A stretch of DNA of 64,000 nucleotides from Kribbella sandramycini (GTDB lineage Bacteria > Actinomycetota > Actinomycetes > Propionibacteriales > Kribbellaceae). Shown in pieces: positions 23,722 through 32,955 of this stretch. The notes beneath the pieces are model-generated. The model was not told the origin of the DNA. It ran no database searches and saw nothing but the letters and a program-made list of their open reading frames with translations. Every line of letters begins with the position of its first letter. Positions within the stretch are counted from its first letter, which is position 1. The stretch is taken from contig NZ_JABJRC010000012.1 of the NCBI RefSeq assembly GCF_013131805.1, forward strand, positions 60,688 to 124,687, in the 5' to 3' direction. Made by a program: the position numbers and the translations under genes.

Positions 23722-25032
23722 TCACAGTCCGATGTTCTGGAAGGGGTTCGCCAGGGTCGCGTTGAACAGCGCGGACGCCGGGATGTTCTTCGGCCCGTCG
23801 GTGACGTTGCCCCGGCTGTTGAACCGGCGCTCGTTGAACACCTCGAAGATCGCGATCGTGCCCTTGGCGCGGTCATATCCGCGGCCGACCTGGTAGTGGC
23901 CGCTGTGATTGAACGCGAGGTACGGGAAGTACCGCTTGAGCAGCTGGGTGTGCTCGATGATCGGCGCCGGCTGCCCGTCACCCAGGTGGTTCTGGTGCAC
24001 GGTGAAGAACTTCTGCGCGTTCCAGTTCTTCACGCTCTGGACGATGTACGTCCCGGCGGCCTGGTCCCAGTTGGTCTTCAGGTTGGTCTGCTTGACCATC
24101 GCGTAGATCCCGGTGCCGGAGCTGGTCGTGCCGAGGTCCTTGCCCCAGGACGCCTGCGTGTCCTTCTGCTTGTCGTCGGCCCAGTCGATCGACTGGAACG
24201 TCGCCGGGCCGCACCAGTACCCCTTCTCCTGCGAGGTCTGGAAACCCTTCATGATGTACGACGACTTCGGCGGCTTCACCACCCGCACCGGCGGGGGCTT
24301 CGGCGCGGTCGTCGGCGGCTGCGCGGTCGGAGGAGTCCGGGGCGGCTGCACGGTCGGGGTGGGCGTCGGCGTCCCGGCTGCCGCGCCGCTCTCCGGATCG
24401 GCGTCGGCGGCTGCGTCGCCCTCCGCCGGGACCTCCAGCAGGCGCAGCGCGCGCGCCTTCTCACGGCCCGCCCAGGCGGCCTCCATCTCGCTCAGCTCGA
24501 CGTCGACCCGCTGGCTCCTCGGCAGCCCGGCCCGCTCGGCGACGAACGACTGCGGGGTCAGGTCGCCGGTGGCGATATCCTGCTCGACGCCGGACTCGTC
24601 GTCCGCCTCGACGTCCGGCTCGCTCATCGTTTCCTGGAGCTGCGCGCCGGTCGGGATCTGGTCGACGAAGCCGAGCCCGAGGCAGTAATTCTCGGTCTCG
24701 AGCTTGAAGCAGCGCAGCATCGCCGCGGCCTGCGTCGCGGTGTCGGCCGCCTGCAGGTCGTCGGGTGACGTGTCCTGCACCTGCCGGCTGAGCTCCTCCC
24801 ACGACCACGCCGTCCCCGGCTCACCGCTCGGCGGTGACGACGGCGACGGCACGATGCTCGGCAGCTTCGACGGCGTCGCGGTCGGAGCTGTGGACGGCGC
24901 CGCGGACGGGGCGATCGACGGCGTGTGGTGCCGGTCGGGCTCGCGAGGCTCGTAGGCGAAGGCGGTGAGGGGCGCCGGGGCGACGAGCGCGCCCAGGACG
25001 ATCAGAGTGGCCCCCCGTGCTGCTGTGCGCAT
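23722..25032 (-). CDS. Secreted C39-like cysteine protease domain protein
   Basis: 436 residues from the ATG at 25032; the frame stays open far upstream, across the def promoter, but only this start gives a Sec signal peptide (MRTAARGATLIVLGALVAPAPLTAFA). A Ser/Pro/Thr-rich linker, a helical region, another Pro/Thr linker (about 225-265) and a C-terminal Peptidase_C39_2-type domain follow. Its active cysteine would be in EKGYWCGPATFQSI, and the histidine in NHSGHYQVGRGYD, with a downstream acidic residue. The fold is used for peptide cleavage outside the cell; the target is unknown. The neighbouring lipoprotein may be a partner. Confidence 0.78.
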   Translation of the reverse strand: MRTAARGATLIVLGALVAPAPLTAFAYEPREPDRHHTPSIAPSAAPSTAPTATPSKLPSIVPSPSSPPSGEPGTAWSWEELSRQVQDTSPDDLQAADTATQAAAMLRCFKLETENYCLGLGFVDQIPTGAQLQETMSEPDVEADDESGVEQDIATGDLTPQSFVAERAGLPRSQRVDVELSEMEAAWAGREKARALRLLEVPAEGDAAADADPESGAAAGTPTPTPTVQPPRTPPTAQPPTTAPKPPPVRVVKPPKSSYIMKGFQTSQEKGYWCGPATFQSIDWADDKQKDTQASWGKDLGTTSSGTGIYAMVKQTNLKTNWDQAAGTYIVQSVKNWNAQKFFTVHQNHLGDGQPAPIIEHTQLLKRYFPYLAFNHSGHYQVGRGYDRAKGTIAIFEVFNERRFNSRGNVTDGPKNIPASALFNATLANPFQNIGL

Positions 25033-25191
25033 TGGGTCTCCCGTTAGGCGTGGGACGACAGTGACTGTAGGTACGCCTGGGACCACAGTACGTGTTTGTG
25101 GCGTTCTGCGGCAGCCCCCTCCCTGGCTCGGGCCGCTGCGCACGGCAACTAGACTTGGCAGGTCCGGTCCGCGAAATGTTGTGGAGAGCCT

Positions 25192-25740
25192 GTGTCGGTG
25201 CAACCCATCCGCCTGTTCGGCGACCCCGTGCTGACCAGCAAGGCCGTCCCTGTCGTCGACTTCGACGCCGAGCTGCGCCGCCTGGTCGCCGACCTGACCG
25301 ACACCATGCGCGACGCCCCGGGGTCCGGCCTCGCCGCGCCGCAGATCGGCGTCGGCCTGCGGGTTTTCACCTACCACGTGGACGGCGAGCTGGGGCACCT
25401 GGTGAACCCCGAGCTGACACTGTCGGCCGACGACCAGTTCGGCCCCGAGGGCTGCCTGTCCATCCCCGGTCTGACCTTCGACTGCCGCCGCGCGCAGTCC
25501 GTGATCGCGCACGGCTTCAACATGTGGGGCGACCCGGTCGTCATCGAGGGCTCCGACTACCTGGCCCGCGCGATCCAGCACGAAACCGATCACCTGGACG
25601 GCGTCCTGTTCATCGATCGCCTCGACACTCAGACCCGCAAACTGGCCATGAAGGCGATCCGCGAAGCCGAGTGGTCGGGCCTGTCCGGCCCGCCGCAGAT
25701 CAAGCTCTCGCCCCACCCCACGAACGGATTCGGTCTGTGA
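25192..25740 (+). CDS. def: Peptide deformylase
   Basis: 182 residues from a GTG at 25192 with GGAGAG upstream. It removes the formyl group from nascent proteins. All three motifs are present: GSGLAAPQIG (I), EGCLSIPG (II, with the metal-binding Cys) and QHETDHLDG (III, HExxH-type metal site). It overlaps fmt by 4 bases (GTGA), so def and fmt, with opposite reactions on Met-tRNA and nascent chains, are coupled as usual. Confidence 0.96.
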   Translation: MSVQPIRLFGDPVLTSKAVPVVDFDAELRRLVADLTDTMRDAPGSGLAAPQIGVGLRVFTYHVDGELGHLVNPELTLSADDQFGPEGCLSIPGLTFDCRRAQSVIAHGFNMWGDPVVIEGSDYLARAIQHETDHLDGVLFIDRLDTQTRKLAMKAIREAEWSGLSGPPQIKLSPHPTNGFGL

Positions 25741-26663
25741 GAGTCGTTTTCGCCGGTACGCCGGAGCCCGCGGTCACCGCGCTGCGCGCGATCGTTGCCA
25801 GCCGCCACGAATTGGTTGCCGTCGTCACCCGGCCGGACGCCCCGGCCGGTCGCGGCCGGAAGCTGGTGGCCTCGCCGGTGGCGCAGTACGCCGAGGAGCT
25901 GGGCGGCATCGAGATCCTGAAGCCGGTCAAGCCGAGCGACCCGGAATTCCTGGCTCGGTTGACCGAGATCGCGCCGGATTGTTGCCCCGTCGTCGCGTAC
26001 GGCGGATTGTTGCCGCAGGCAGCGTTGGACATTCCGCAGCACGGCTGGGTAAATCTGCACTTCTCGGTGCTGCCCGCCTGGCGCGGCGCCGCCCCGGTGC
26101 AGCACTCGATCATCGCCGGGGACGACGTCGCCGGCGCGAGCACGTTCCGGATCGTCAAGGCGCTGGACGCCGGCCCGGTGTTCGGCGTCCTGACCGAGCC
26201 GATCGGCGCGACCGACACCTCGGGTGACCTGCTCGGCCGGCTGGCCGAATCGGGTTCGAAGCTGCTCGTCGACACTCTCGACGGGATCGAAGCCGGGGTT
26301 CTGGAGGCGCGCGAGCAGCCGGCCGAGGGCGTCTCGCTCGCGCCCAAGCTGACCGTCGAGGACGCCGAGCTCGATCTGACCGCTCCCGCGCAGCGCGTCG
26401 ACCGGCTGGTCCGCGGCTGCAACCCGGCGCCGGGCGCGTGGACGACGTTCCGCGGGGAGCGGCTGAAGGTGCTCGCCGTCCGGCTGACCGAGGACGAGCT
26501 GAAACCCGGTGAGCTGCAGGCGACCAAGTCGAGCGTCCGGCTCGGCACGGGCAGCAAGGCGATCGAGCTGCTGACCGTGCAGCCGCAGGGCAAGAAGCCG
26601 ATGGCCGCCGCCGACTGGGCGCGCGGCGTCCGGCTGACCGATGCGGACCGACTCGGTGAGTGA
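25737..26663 (+). CDS. fmt: Methionyl-tRNA formyltransferase
   Basis: 308 residues from the GTG overlapping the def stop. It formylates initiator Met-tRNA with 10-formyl-THF. The N-terminal domain has MRVVFAGTPEPAVTALRAI and the active-site stretch NLHFSVLPAWRGAAPVQHSIIAGD, with Asn-His and a later Asp (GDDVAG) as catalytic residues. The C-terminal OB-like tRNA-binding domain includes VDRLVRGCNPAPGAWTTF. Length is normal. The rsmB gene overlaps its end. Confidence 0.96.
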   Translation: MRVVFAGTPEPAVTALRAIVASRHELVAVVTRPDAPAGRGRKLVASPVAQYAEELGGIEILKPVKPSDPEFLARLTEIAPDCCPVVAYGGLLPQAALDIPQHGWVNLHFSVLPAWRGAAPVQHSIIAGDDVAGASTFRIVKALDAGPVFGVLTEPIGATDTSGDLLGRLAESGSKLLVDTLDGIEAGVLEAREQPAEGVSLAPKLTVEDAELDLTAPAQRVDRLVRGCNPAPGAWTTFRGERLKVLAVRLTEDELKPGELQATKSSVRLGTGSKAIELLTVQPQGKKPMAAADWARGVRLTDADRLGE

Positions 26664-28035
26664 TCGTTCGCCCCGCAATCGCGAGCCCCAGAAGCGGCCG
26701 GATCGGGTTCGGCAGGTCGCGTATCGGGTGATCCGGCAGGTTACGTCGGAGAGCGGTTACGCCAACCTCGTGCTGAACAAGGCGTTGCGCGAGGCCAAGC
26801 TGGCCGGGCGCGACGCGGCATTCTGCACCGAGCTCGTGCACGGCACGCTGCGCTGGCAAGGCACGTACGACGCCTTCCTGGCCCGCTGCGTCGACCGTCC
26901 GCTCAACGAGCTCGACCCGGAGCTCCTCGACATCCTCTGCCTCGGCACCCACCAGCTGCTCCGGATGCGCGTCGACTCGTACGCCGCGGTCAACGAGATG
27001 GTCACGCTGACCCGGGCCGAGATCGGCCACAAGCGCAGCGGCCTGGTGAACGCCGTCCTGCGCAAGATCAGCCAGCGCGCGTTCGACCAGTGGATCGACT
27101 CCGTCGCCCCGCCGTACGACGAGGATCCGCTGCTGCACCTGGCGATCTCCAAGGCGCATCCGACCTGGGAGGTCGAGGCTTTCGCCCGGCTCCTGGACGA
27201 CGACGAGGTCGCCGAGCTGCTCGATGCCGACAACGAGGCCCCGCGGGTCACGCTGATCGCGCGCCCGGGGCTCAGCACGGTCGACGAGTTGGTCGAGGCC
27301 GGGGCGAGCCGGGCGAAGTGGTCGCCGTACGCGGCGGTTCTGCAAGGTGGTGGCGATCCGGGGCGGATCGCCGCGGTCGCGACTGGTCGGGCCGGTGTTC
27401 AGGACGAAGGTTCCCAGCTGGTCGCGCTTGCGCTGGCGAACGCGCCGCTGACTGGTTCTGATGCTCAGTGGCTTGATTTGTGCGCGGGGCCGGGTGGGAA
27501 GTCGGCTTTGCTCGCGTCGCTCGTCGAGCAGCGTGCGGGCCGGCTGACCGCGGTTGAGCCGTTGGAGCACCGGGCCGAGCTGGTCCGGGCCAATCTGCGG
27601 GCGATCCCGGGCGATCATGAGGTGCTCGTCGGCGACGGGACGAAGCCGACGTGGGCCGAGGGGTCGTTCGATCGGGTGCTTGCCGACGTCCCGTGCAGCG
27701 GGCTCGGCGCTCTGCGTCGGCGGCCGGAGGCGCGCTGGCGGCGGACGCCGGCCGACGTCGCCGAGCTGCGGCCGCTGCAGGAGGAGCTGCTCGAGTCGGC
27801 GATCAACTCGGTGCGCGCCGGGGGAGTCGTCGCGTATGTGACCTGCTCACCGCATCCTGACGAGACTCGGGCGGTCGTGGACGCCGTCCTCGGCAAGCGT
27901 GCCGACGCCGTCCTGGAGGACGCTCGTGCGCTGTTCCCCGACGTGCCGGAGCTCGGCGACGGGCCCGACGTCCAGCTCTGGCCGCACCGGCAGGGGACGG
28001 ACGCGATGTATCTGGCGCTGATTCGCCGGAGCTGA
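26641..28035 (+). CDS. rsmB: 16S rRNA (cytosine-967-C5) methyltransferase
   Basis: 464 residues from the ATG at 26641 (overlapping fmt by 23 bases; a GTG at 26656 would shorten the overlap to 8). The N-terminal NusB-like RNA-binding domain (about 25-165: YRVIRQVTSESGYANLVLNKAL, LCLGTHQLLRM) is followed by a Rossmann methyltransferase: SAM motif LDLCAGPGGKSALLASL, acidic VEPLEHR, motif IV DVPCSGLGALRRRPEARW and catalytic motif VTCSPHPDET. This matches RsmB. Third gene of def-fmt-rsmB. Confidence 0.95.
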   Translation: MRTDSVSDRSPRNREPQKRPDRVRQVAYRVIRQVTSESGYANLVLNKALREAKLAGRDAAFCTELVHGTLRWQGTYDAFLARCVDRPLNELDPELLDILCLGTHQLLRMRVDSYAAVNEMVTLTRAEIGHKRSGLVNAVLRKISQRAFDQWIDSVAPPYDEDPLLHLAISKAHPTWEVEAFARLLDDDEVAELLDADNEAPRVTLIARPGLSTVDELVEAGASRAKWSPYAAVLQGGGDPGRIAAVATGRAGVQDEGSQLVALALANAPLTGSDAQWLDLCAGPGGKSALLASLVEQRAGRLTAVEPLEHRAELVRANLRAIPGDHEVLVGDGTKPTWAEGSFDRVLADVPCSGLGALRRRPEARWRRTPADVAELRPLQEELLESAINSVRAGGVVAYVTCSPHPDETRAVVDAVLGKRADAVLEDARALFPDVPELGDGPDVQLWPHRQGTDAMYLALIRRS

Positions 28036-28079
28036 CCGTCACCTGGACCTGCTGTCAGGTGCAAGTAGTTGAACGGTCA
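28033..28079. other. Nested inverted repeats at the rsmB stop
   Basis: TGACCGT (28033-28039, containing the rsmB stop codon) pairs with ACGGTCA (28073-28079), and inside it CACCTG (28040-28045) pairs with CAGGTG (28056-28061) across a 10-base loop, leaving an 11-base bulge on the 3' side. It lies just before the transporter start at 28090. It may be a terminator/attenuator or an operator. Confidence 0.5.
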
Positions 28080-28089
28080 TGATGGTGAG

Positions 28090-29079
28090 GTGACCACGAC
28101 CGCCGCGCAGTCCGAGACCTCGACCCGTCGCCAGCAGATCATCGGGCTGAGTGCCGCGTTCGGGATCGGCATGCTGGTCGCGGTGCAGTCGCGGCTGAAC
28201 GGCGGTCTCGGCGAGCTCCTCGGCGATGGGATCCCGGCCGCGCTGATCTCGTTCGGCAGCGGCTTCCTGATCCTGCTGGTCGCGACCGCGCTCGTCCCGC
28301 CGATCCGGCGTTCGCTCGGCAACGTCTGGGCCGCGATCCGCGACCCGCAGAACCGCAGCAACCTGCGCTGGTGGCAGTGCATCGGCGGCCTGTGCGGCGC
28401 CTGGCTGGTCGCCACCCAGGCGATCACCGTGCACGTCATCGGCGTCGCCGTCTTCACCGTCGCCGTCGTCGCCGGCCAGGCGGTCAGTAGCCTGGTCGTC
28501 GACCGCCTCGGCTTCGGCCCCGCCGGCCGCCAGGAGTTCACCACCCTGCGCATCGTCGGCGCCGCCGTCGCCCTGATCGCCGTAGTCCTGGCCGTCTCCG
28601 ACCAGCTCTCGCACCCGAACGGCCTCCTCCTCGCCATCCTCCCCGCCCTCGGCGGCCTGGCCACCGCCGTCCAGCAAGCCATCAACGGCCGCGTCGCCCG
28701 CACCGCCGCCGGCAACGCCTACGGCGCTGTCGCCGCCGGCGTCATCAACTTCTTCGTCGGCGTCACCGCCCTCCTGGTCGTCTTCCTCATCGACCTGATC
28801 CTCCGCGGCGCCCCCAACCCGCTCCCCACCAACCCCTGGCTCTACCTCGGCGGCGCCTGCGGCGTCATCTTCATCAGCGCCGCAGCCGCCGTCGTCCGCG
28901 TAGTAGGCGTCTTCGTCCTCGGCCTCGGCACCATCGCCGGCCAACTCATCGCCAGCCTCCTCGTCGACCTCTTCGCCCCCGCCGCCGACAAACCCATCAC
29001 CCTCCCCGTCCTGGCCGGCACCACCCTCGCCCTGATCGCCGTCGTAGTAGCCGCCATCCCCAACCTCCGCCGCGGCTAG
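28090..29079 (+). CDS. DMT family transporter, double YdcZ (DUF606) type
   Basis: 329 residues from the GTG at 28090 (VTTTAAQ); a TTG at 28069 is the other choice. About ten membrane helices form two DUF606 repeats: GMLVAVQSRLNGGLGELLGDGIPAALISFGSGFLIL in the first and LATAVQQAINGRVARTAAGNAYGAVAAGVINFFVG in the second. The pattern of Gln-xx-Asn-Gly is typical of the family. Function is export or import of an unknown metabolite. The 3' end overlaps by 4 bases the convergent EamA gene. Confidence 0.85.
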   Translation: MTTTAAQSETSTRRQQIIGLSAAFGIGMLVAVQSRLNGGLGELLGDGIPAALISFGSGFLILLVATALVPPIRRSLGNVWAAIRDPQNRSNLRWWQCIGGLCGAWLVATQAITVHVIGVAVFTVAVVAGQAVSSLVVDRLGFGPAGRQEFTTLRIVGAAVALIAVVLAVSDQLSHPNGLLLAILPALGGLATAVQQAINGRVARTAAGNAYGAVAAGVINFFVGVTALLVVFLIDLILRGAPNPLPTNPWLYLGGACGVIFISAAAAVVRVVGVFVLGLGTIAGQLIASLLVDLFAPAADKPITLPVLAGTTLALIAVVVAAIPNLRRG

Positions 29080-30041
29080 AGCCCGGCGGCCGGCTCCGCG
29101 ACGACCCGCTTCACGCGGAACCGGAAGACGCCTTGGGAGATGGCGACGCCGAGGAGGACTACGAGGCCGCCTACGGGTTGGTACCAGGTGATGTGTTCGC
29201 GGAGGACCAGGACGCCGACGAGGATGGAGAAGATGGGCATCAGGTAGGTGACCATCGAGGCGCGGCTGGCGCCGATGAGGCGGATGTTGCGCATGCTGAG
29301 GACGAAGGCGATGCCGCTGCCGAGGGCGCCGAGGGCGAGGACGCTGGCGACGGTCTCGATCGAGAGGGTCCAGGGCATGGGCGGCGACTGGCGGGTGATG
29401 AGCGGCGCGACGATCGCTAGTTGGAGGGTTGCGCAGAGTAGGAGGGTGGCCGAGAGGGCTGTGCCGGAGAGGGTGGTGCCGGCCAGGAAGCGCTTCTGGT
29501 AGGGGACGGCGATGCCGTAGCAGACGGCGGCGAGCATGCAGAGCAGCTGGCCGACGAGGTCGGCGCCGCCGCTGACGTTCCAGGCGCCGAGGACGACGAG
29601 CATGCCGCCGAAGCCGACCACCAGGCCGAGGCCGCGCTGGATCGAGAAGGTCTCGGTGCGGAAGATCAGGACGGCGATCGGCAGCACGACGAGCGGGGTG
29701 ATGCCGTTCCAGATGCCGGCCAGCAGCGACGGGATGCGCTCCTCGCCGTAGCCGAACAGCGTCCACGGGATGGCCGAGCCGACCGCGCCGACGACGAACG
29801 AGTGCAGCCAGAGCTTGGGGTCGCGGGGGAGCGACTCGCGTTTGATCGCGAGGAACGCCAGCAGTACGACGGCCCCGGCCAGCACCCGCCCGAGGGCCAG
29901 GTAGAGCGGCGGCAGCTCGCGGACGCCGACCGAGATGAACAGGAAGCTGCAACCCCAGATGGCGGCCAGGGTCAGCATGGTCGGGAGCCAGGCCCGGACC
30001 GGGACAGTGTCAGTAGTCGTAGTGGCGCTCACTCCTGACAT
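29076..30041 (-). CDS. EamA family transporter (DMT superfamily)
   Basis: 321 residues from the ATG at 30041 (MSGVSATTTTD); the frame is open further but reads poorly. Two EamA repeats with ten membrane helices, e.g. TLAAIWGCSFLFISVGVRELPPLYLALGRVLAG in the first and LSMRNIRLIGASRASMVTYLMPIFSILVGVLVLREHI at the end, the standard family close. It is divergent from the PLP-enzyme gene 114 bases away. Substrate unknown. Confidence 0.88.
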   Translation of the reverse strand: MSGVSATTTTDTVPVRAWLPTMLTLAAIWGCSFLFISVGVRELPPLYLALGRVLAGAVVLLAFLAIKRESLPRDPKLWLHSFVVGAVGSAIPWTLFGYGEERIPSLLAGIWNGITPLVVLPIAVLIFRTETFSIQRGLGLVVGFGGMLVVLGAWNVSGGADLVGQLLCMLAAVCYGIAVPYQKRFLAGTTLSGTALSATLLLCATLQLAIVAPLITRQSPPMPWTLSIETVASVLALGALGSGIAFVLSMRNIRLIGASRASMVTYLMPIFSILVGVLVLREHITWYQPVGGLVVLLGVAISQGVFRFRVKRVVAEPAAGL

Positions 30042-30154
30042 CCTGCACCACGCCGCCGACAATTCGTACTGCGATTTCCGGAACCGGGCAGCGGTTTGTC
30101 CGGCCGCGGGCAAACCCTGGCCGCGAACCGGTTCGGCGGGAGAGGATGACGGCT

Positions 30155-31348
30155 ATGAGTGCCTTCGATGTCATTGCTGTCCGCAAGCAATTCCCCGCAC
30201 TCGGTGAAGGCGCGGCGCACTTCGACGGCCCCGGCGGCTCGCAGACCCCGCAGCCGGTCGCGGACGCCGTCGCTGCCACGCTGGTCGCCGGCCTCGCGAA
30301 CCGCGGCAGCCTGACCGCGGCCGAGCGTCGGGCCGACGGGATCGTCCGCGCCGCCCGGCAGGCGATGGCCGACCTGCTCGGGACGACGCCGGCCGGCATC
30401 GTCTTCGGCCGCAGCATGACCCAGCTGACCTACGACTTCGCCCGCACCCTCGCCAAGAGCTGGAGTCCCGGCGATGAGATCGTTGTCACCCGCCTCGACC
30501 ACGATGCGAACGTCCGCCCGTGGGTCCAGGCCGCCGAGGCCGCCGGCGTGACCGTCCGCTGGCTCGGCTTCGATCGCGACACCTCCGAGCTGGACGACGT
30601 CGCCCCGCTGCTCAACGACCGCACGAAGCTGGTCGCCGTCACCGCCGCCTCCAACCTGCTCGGCACCCGCCCCGACACCCAGCGGATCGCCGACCTCGTC
30701 CACCAAGCCGGCGCGCTCCTGTACGTCGACGGCGTACACCTCACCGCCCACGCGCCGATCGACGCGTCGTACGCCGATTTCTACGCCTGCTCGCCGTACA
30801 AGTTCTTCGGCCCGCATCTCGGCGTCCTCACCGCGCGGCCCGAGCTCCTCGAAACCCTGCACCCCGACAAACTGCTGCCGTCGACGAACGTCGTCCCCGA
30901 GCGGTTCGAGTTCGGCACCCTCCCGTACGAGCTGCTCGCCGGCACGACGGCCGCCGTCGACTTCATCGCCGGCCTGGGCGTCGGCGAGACCAGGCGCGCG
31001 CAGCTGAACAGTGCACTCACCCTGATCGAGCAGCACGAAGACAACCTCCGCGCCGACCTCGAGTCCCGCCTCCAGGCGATCCCCGAAGTCACGCTCTACG
31101 GCCACGCCGCCCACCGGACGCCGACGCTGCTGTTCACCGTCGCCGGTCATACCCCCGCCGCCGTCGCCGAGCACCTCGCCGCCGCCGGGGTGAACGCACC
31201 CGCCGGCACCTTCTACGCCTACGAGCCCGCGCAGCACCTCGGTCTGACCGACGGCGCCGTCCGCGCCGGGCTCGCGCCGTACACCGATCAGTCGGACGTC
31301 GATCGCCTGGTCGAGGGCGTCTTGACGCTCCTCCGGGCGAATAACTAA
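30155..31348 (+). CDS. Cysteine desulfurase-like PLP enzyme (aminotransferase class V)
   Basis: 397 residues from the ATG at 30155, which has GAGAGGA eight bases upstream; the ATG at 30146 is too close to it. The fold is SufS/CsdA-like: HFDGPGGSQTPQPVADA at the start, cofactor contacts in TRLDHDANVRPW, VDGVHLTAHAPID and the Schiff-base lysine in SPYKFFGPHLG. The N-terminal Gly-Gly-Ser pattern and length fit the cysteine desulfurase-like subgroup TIGR01976, whose physiological role is unclear. There are no suf/isc partners nearby, so Fe-S assembly is unlikely to be its main job. Confidence 0.85.
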   Translation: MSAFDVIAVRKQFPALGEGAAHFDGPGGSQTPQPVADAVAATLVAGLANRGSLTAAERRADGIVRAARQAMADLLGTTPAGIVFGRSMTQLTYDFARTLAKSWSPGDEIVVTRLDHDANVRPWVQAAEAAGVTVRWLGFDRDTSELDDVAPLLNDRTKLVAVTAASNLLGTRPDTQRIADLVHQAGALLYVDGVHLTAHAPIDASYADFYACSPYKFFGPHLGVLTARPELLETLHPDKLLPSTNVVPERFEFGTLPYELLAGTTAAVDFIAGLGVGETRRAQLNSALTLIEQHEDNLRADLESRLQAIPEVTLYGHAAHRTPTLLFTVAGHTPAAVAEHLAAAGVNAPAGTFYAYEPAQHLGLTDGAVRAGLAPYTDQSDVDRLVEGVLTLLRANN

Positions 31349-31382
31349 AGTCAATGGGGAAAGTCGCCCGCAGGGGGAGCCA

Positions 31383-32945
31383 GTGAGAGAACCGAGTGCG
31401 GTCTTCGTCCAGATCGGCACGGATCTGACCGCCGCGAGCCGCACCGGCGCGAGCTGGTCGGTCGCCGGCGCCGAGGTCATCTGGGCGGACGGCGCGGTCG
31501 AGGTCACCGCCGGCGAGATCAGCCGGGTCGCGCTGCGCTGGTCCGAGCCGCTGCCGCCCGGCGCGCTGATCCTCGGCGACGCCTGGGAGCGCTCGTACGG
31601 CGATCTCCAGTGGCGCCACCAGCAGCCCGAGCGGCTCCTGCCCTGGTACTTCCTCGTCCACGACCCGAGCACCGGCCGGACGACGGGCGCCGGCGTCGAA
31701 GTCCAGCCGAGCGCGTTCTGCGCCTGGACGGTCGACGCCGACGGCTACACGCTCTGGCTCGACCTGCGCAACGGCGGCGGACCCACCGAACTGAGCGGGC
31801 GGACCCTGACAGCAGCTACCGTAAAATTGTTCCACGACGCGGGTACTCCCTGGCAGACGCTGCACGCAGCGGTCGCCACCATGAGTTCCCGACTGCCGGC
31901 GCGACCTGAGCCCGCGCCGGTGGTCGGGGCCAACAACTGGTACTACGCCTACGGCGAGAACTTCGACGAGAAGGCCGTCCTGACCGACGCCGCCACTATC
32001 GTCGAGCTCGCCGACGGCCACCCGGTCAAACCGTTCAGCGTCGTCGACGACGGCTGGTACCCGGGCGGTATCGCGTCCGGCGGCCCGTGGGATCGCGGCA
32101 CCCCGGGCGTCTTCGACGACCTCGCCGGGACGGCCGCGCAGATCAAGGCGATCGGCGCCCGCCCGGGCCTGTGGTTCCGCCCGCTGCTCGTCCGCGAGCC
32201 GAGCAGCCAGGCGCGTCCCGGGCCGCACGACAAGCCCGGCCGTGCGCTCGACCCGTCGTACCCGGAGGTTCTCGACCTCGTCCGCGCCGACCTGCAGCGC
32301 TTCCGGGCCTGGGGTTTCGAGCTCGTCAAACACGACTTCAGCACGTACGACGTGTTCGGCGCCTTCGGCCCCGCGATGGGCTCCCGGCTGACCGACAGCG
32401 GCTGGCAGTTGCACGACCCGAGCCGGACGACGGCCGAGATCGTCCTCGCCTTCTACCGCGAGATCCGGTCGGCCGCCGCGGACGTCGTCCTGATCGGCTG
32501 CAACACCGTCGGCCACCTCGCGGCCGGGCTGGTCGACGTCCAGCGCACCGGCGACGACACGTCCGGGCGGGACTGGGAGCGCACCCGCAAGATGGGCGTC
32601 AACACGCTCGCGTTCCGGCTCCCGCAGCACAACCGCTTTTTCACCGTCGATGCCGACTGCGTGCCCTGCACCCCGCAGACCCCCTGGGAGCTGAACGCCC
32701 GCTTCCTCGACCTGATCGCCCGCTCGGGGACGGCGCTCTTCCTGTCGATCGACCCGGCGGCCCGGACGAAACAGACCGACGTCGCGCTCCGTGACGGTAT
32801 ACATTTGGCGCTCAGTGGCGGCGGCGCGGGCGGGATCGAGCCGGTGGACTGGCTGACCAGCACCACGCCGACCGCCTGGCGGAGCGGGGGCAACCCCGTC
32901 CACTACGACTGGTCTCGGCCCTGGGGCGCCGACCCGGTCTCGTGA
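31383..32945 (+). CDS. GH36/clan GH-D-like glycoside hydrolase (alpha-galactosidase-like)
   Basis: 520 residues from a GTG with AGGGGGAG upstream. An N-terminal beta-rich domain (about 1-175) precedes a TIM barrel: VVGANNWYYAYGENF, FSVVDDGWYPGG, GLWFRPLLVREP, then ELVKHDFSTYDVFG, whose Asp in KHDF is the likely nucleophile, and QRTGDDTSGRDWERTR with the acid/base Asp. This is the clan GH-D pattern, but sequence outside the motifs is divergent and the sugar specificity is open. No signal peptide, so it acts on imported oligosaccharides. First gene of a GH-ROK-GH125 operon. Confidence 0.75.
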   Translation: MREPSAVFVQIGTDLTAASRTGASWSVAGAEVIWADGAVEVTAGEISRVALRWSEPLPPGALILGDAWERSYGDLQWRHQQPERLLPWYFLVHDPSTGRTTGAGVEVQPSAFCAWTVDADGYTLWLDLRNGGGPTELSGRTLTAATVKLFHDAGTPWQTLHAAVATMSSRLPARPEPAPVVGANNWYYAYGENFDEKAVLTDAATIVELADGHPVKPFSVVDDGWYPGGIASGGPWDRGTPGVFDDLAGTAAQIKAIGARPGLWFRPLLVREPSSQARPGPHDKPGRALDPSYPEVLDLVRADLQRFRAWGFELVKHDFSTYDVFGAFGPAMGSRLTDSGWQLHDPSRTTAEIVLAFYREIRSAAADVVLIGCNTVGHLAAGLVDVQRTGDDTSGRDWERTRKMGVNTLAFRLPQHNRFFTVDADCVPCTPQTPWELNARFLDLIARSGTALFLSIDPAARTKQTDVALRDGIHLALSGGGAGGIEPVDWLTSTTPTAWRSGGNPVHYDWSRPWGADPVS

Positions 32946-32955
32946 GGGGGAGCGA

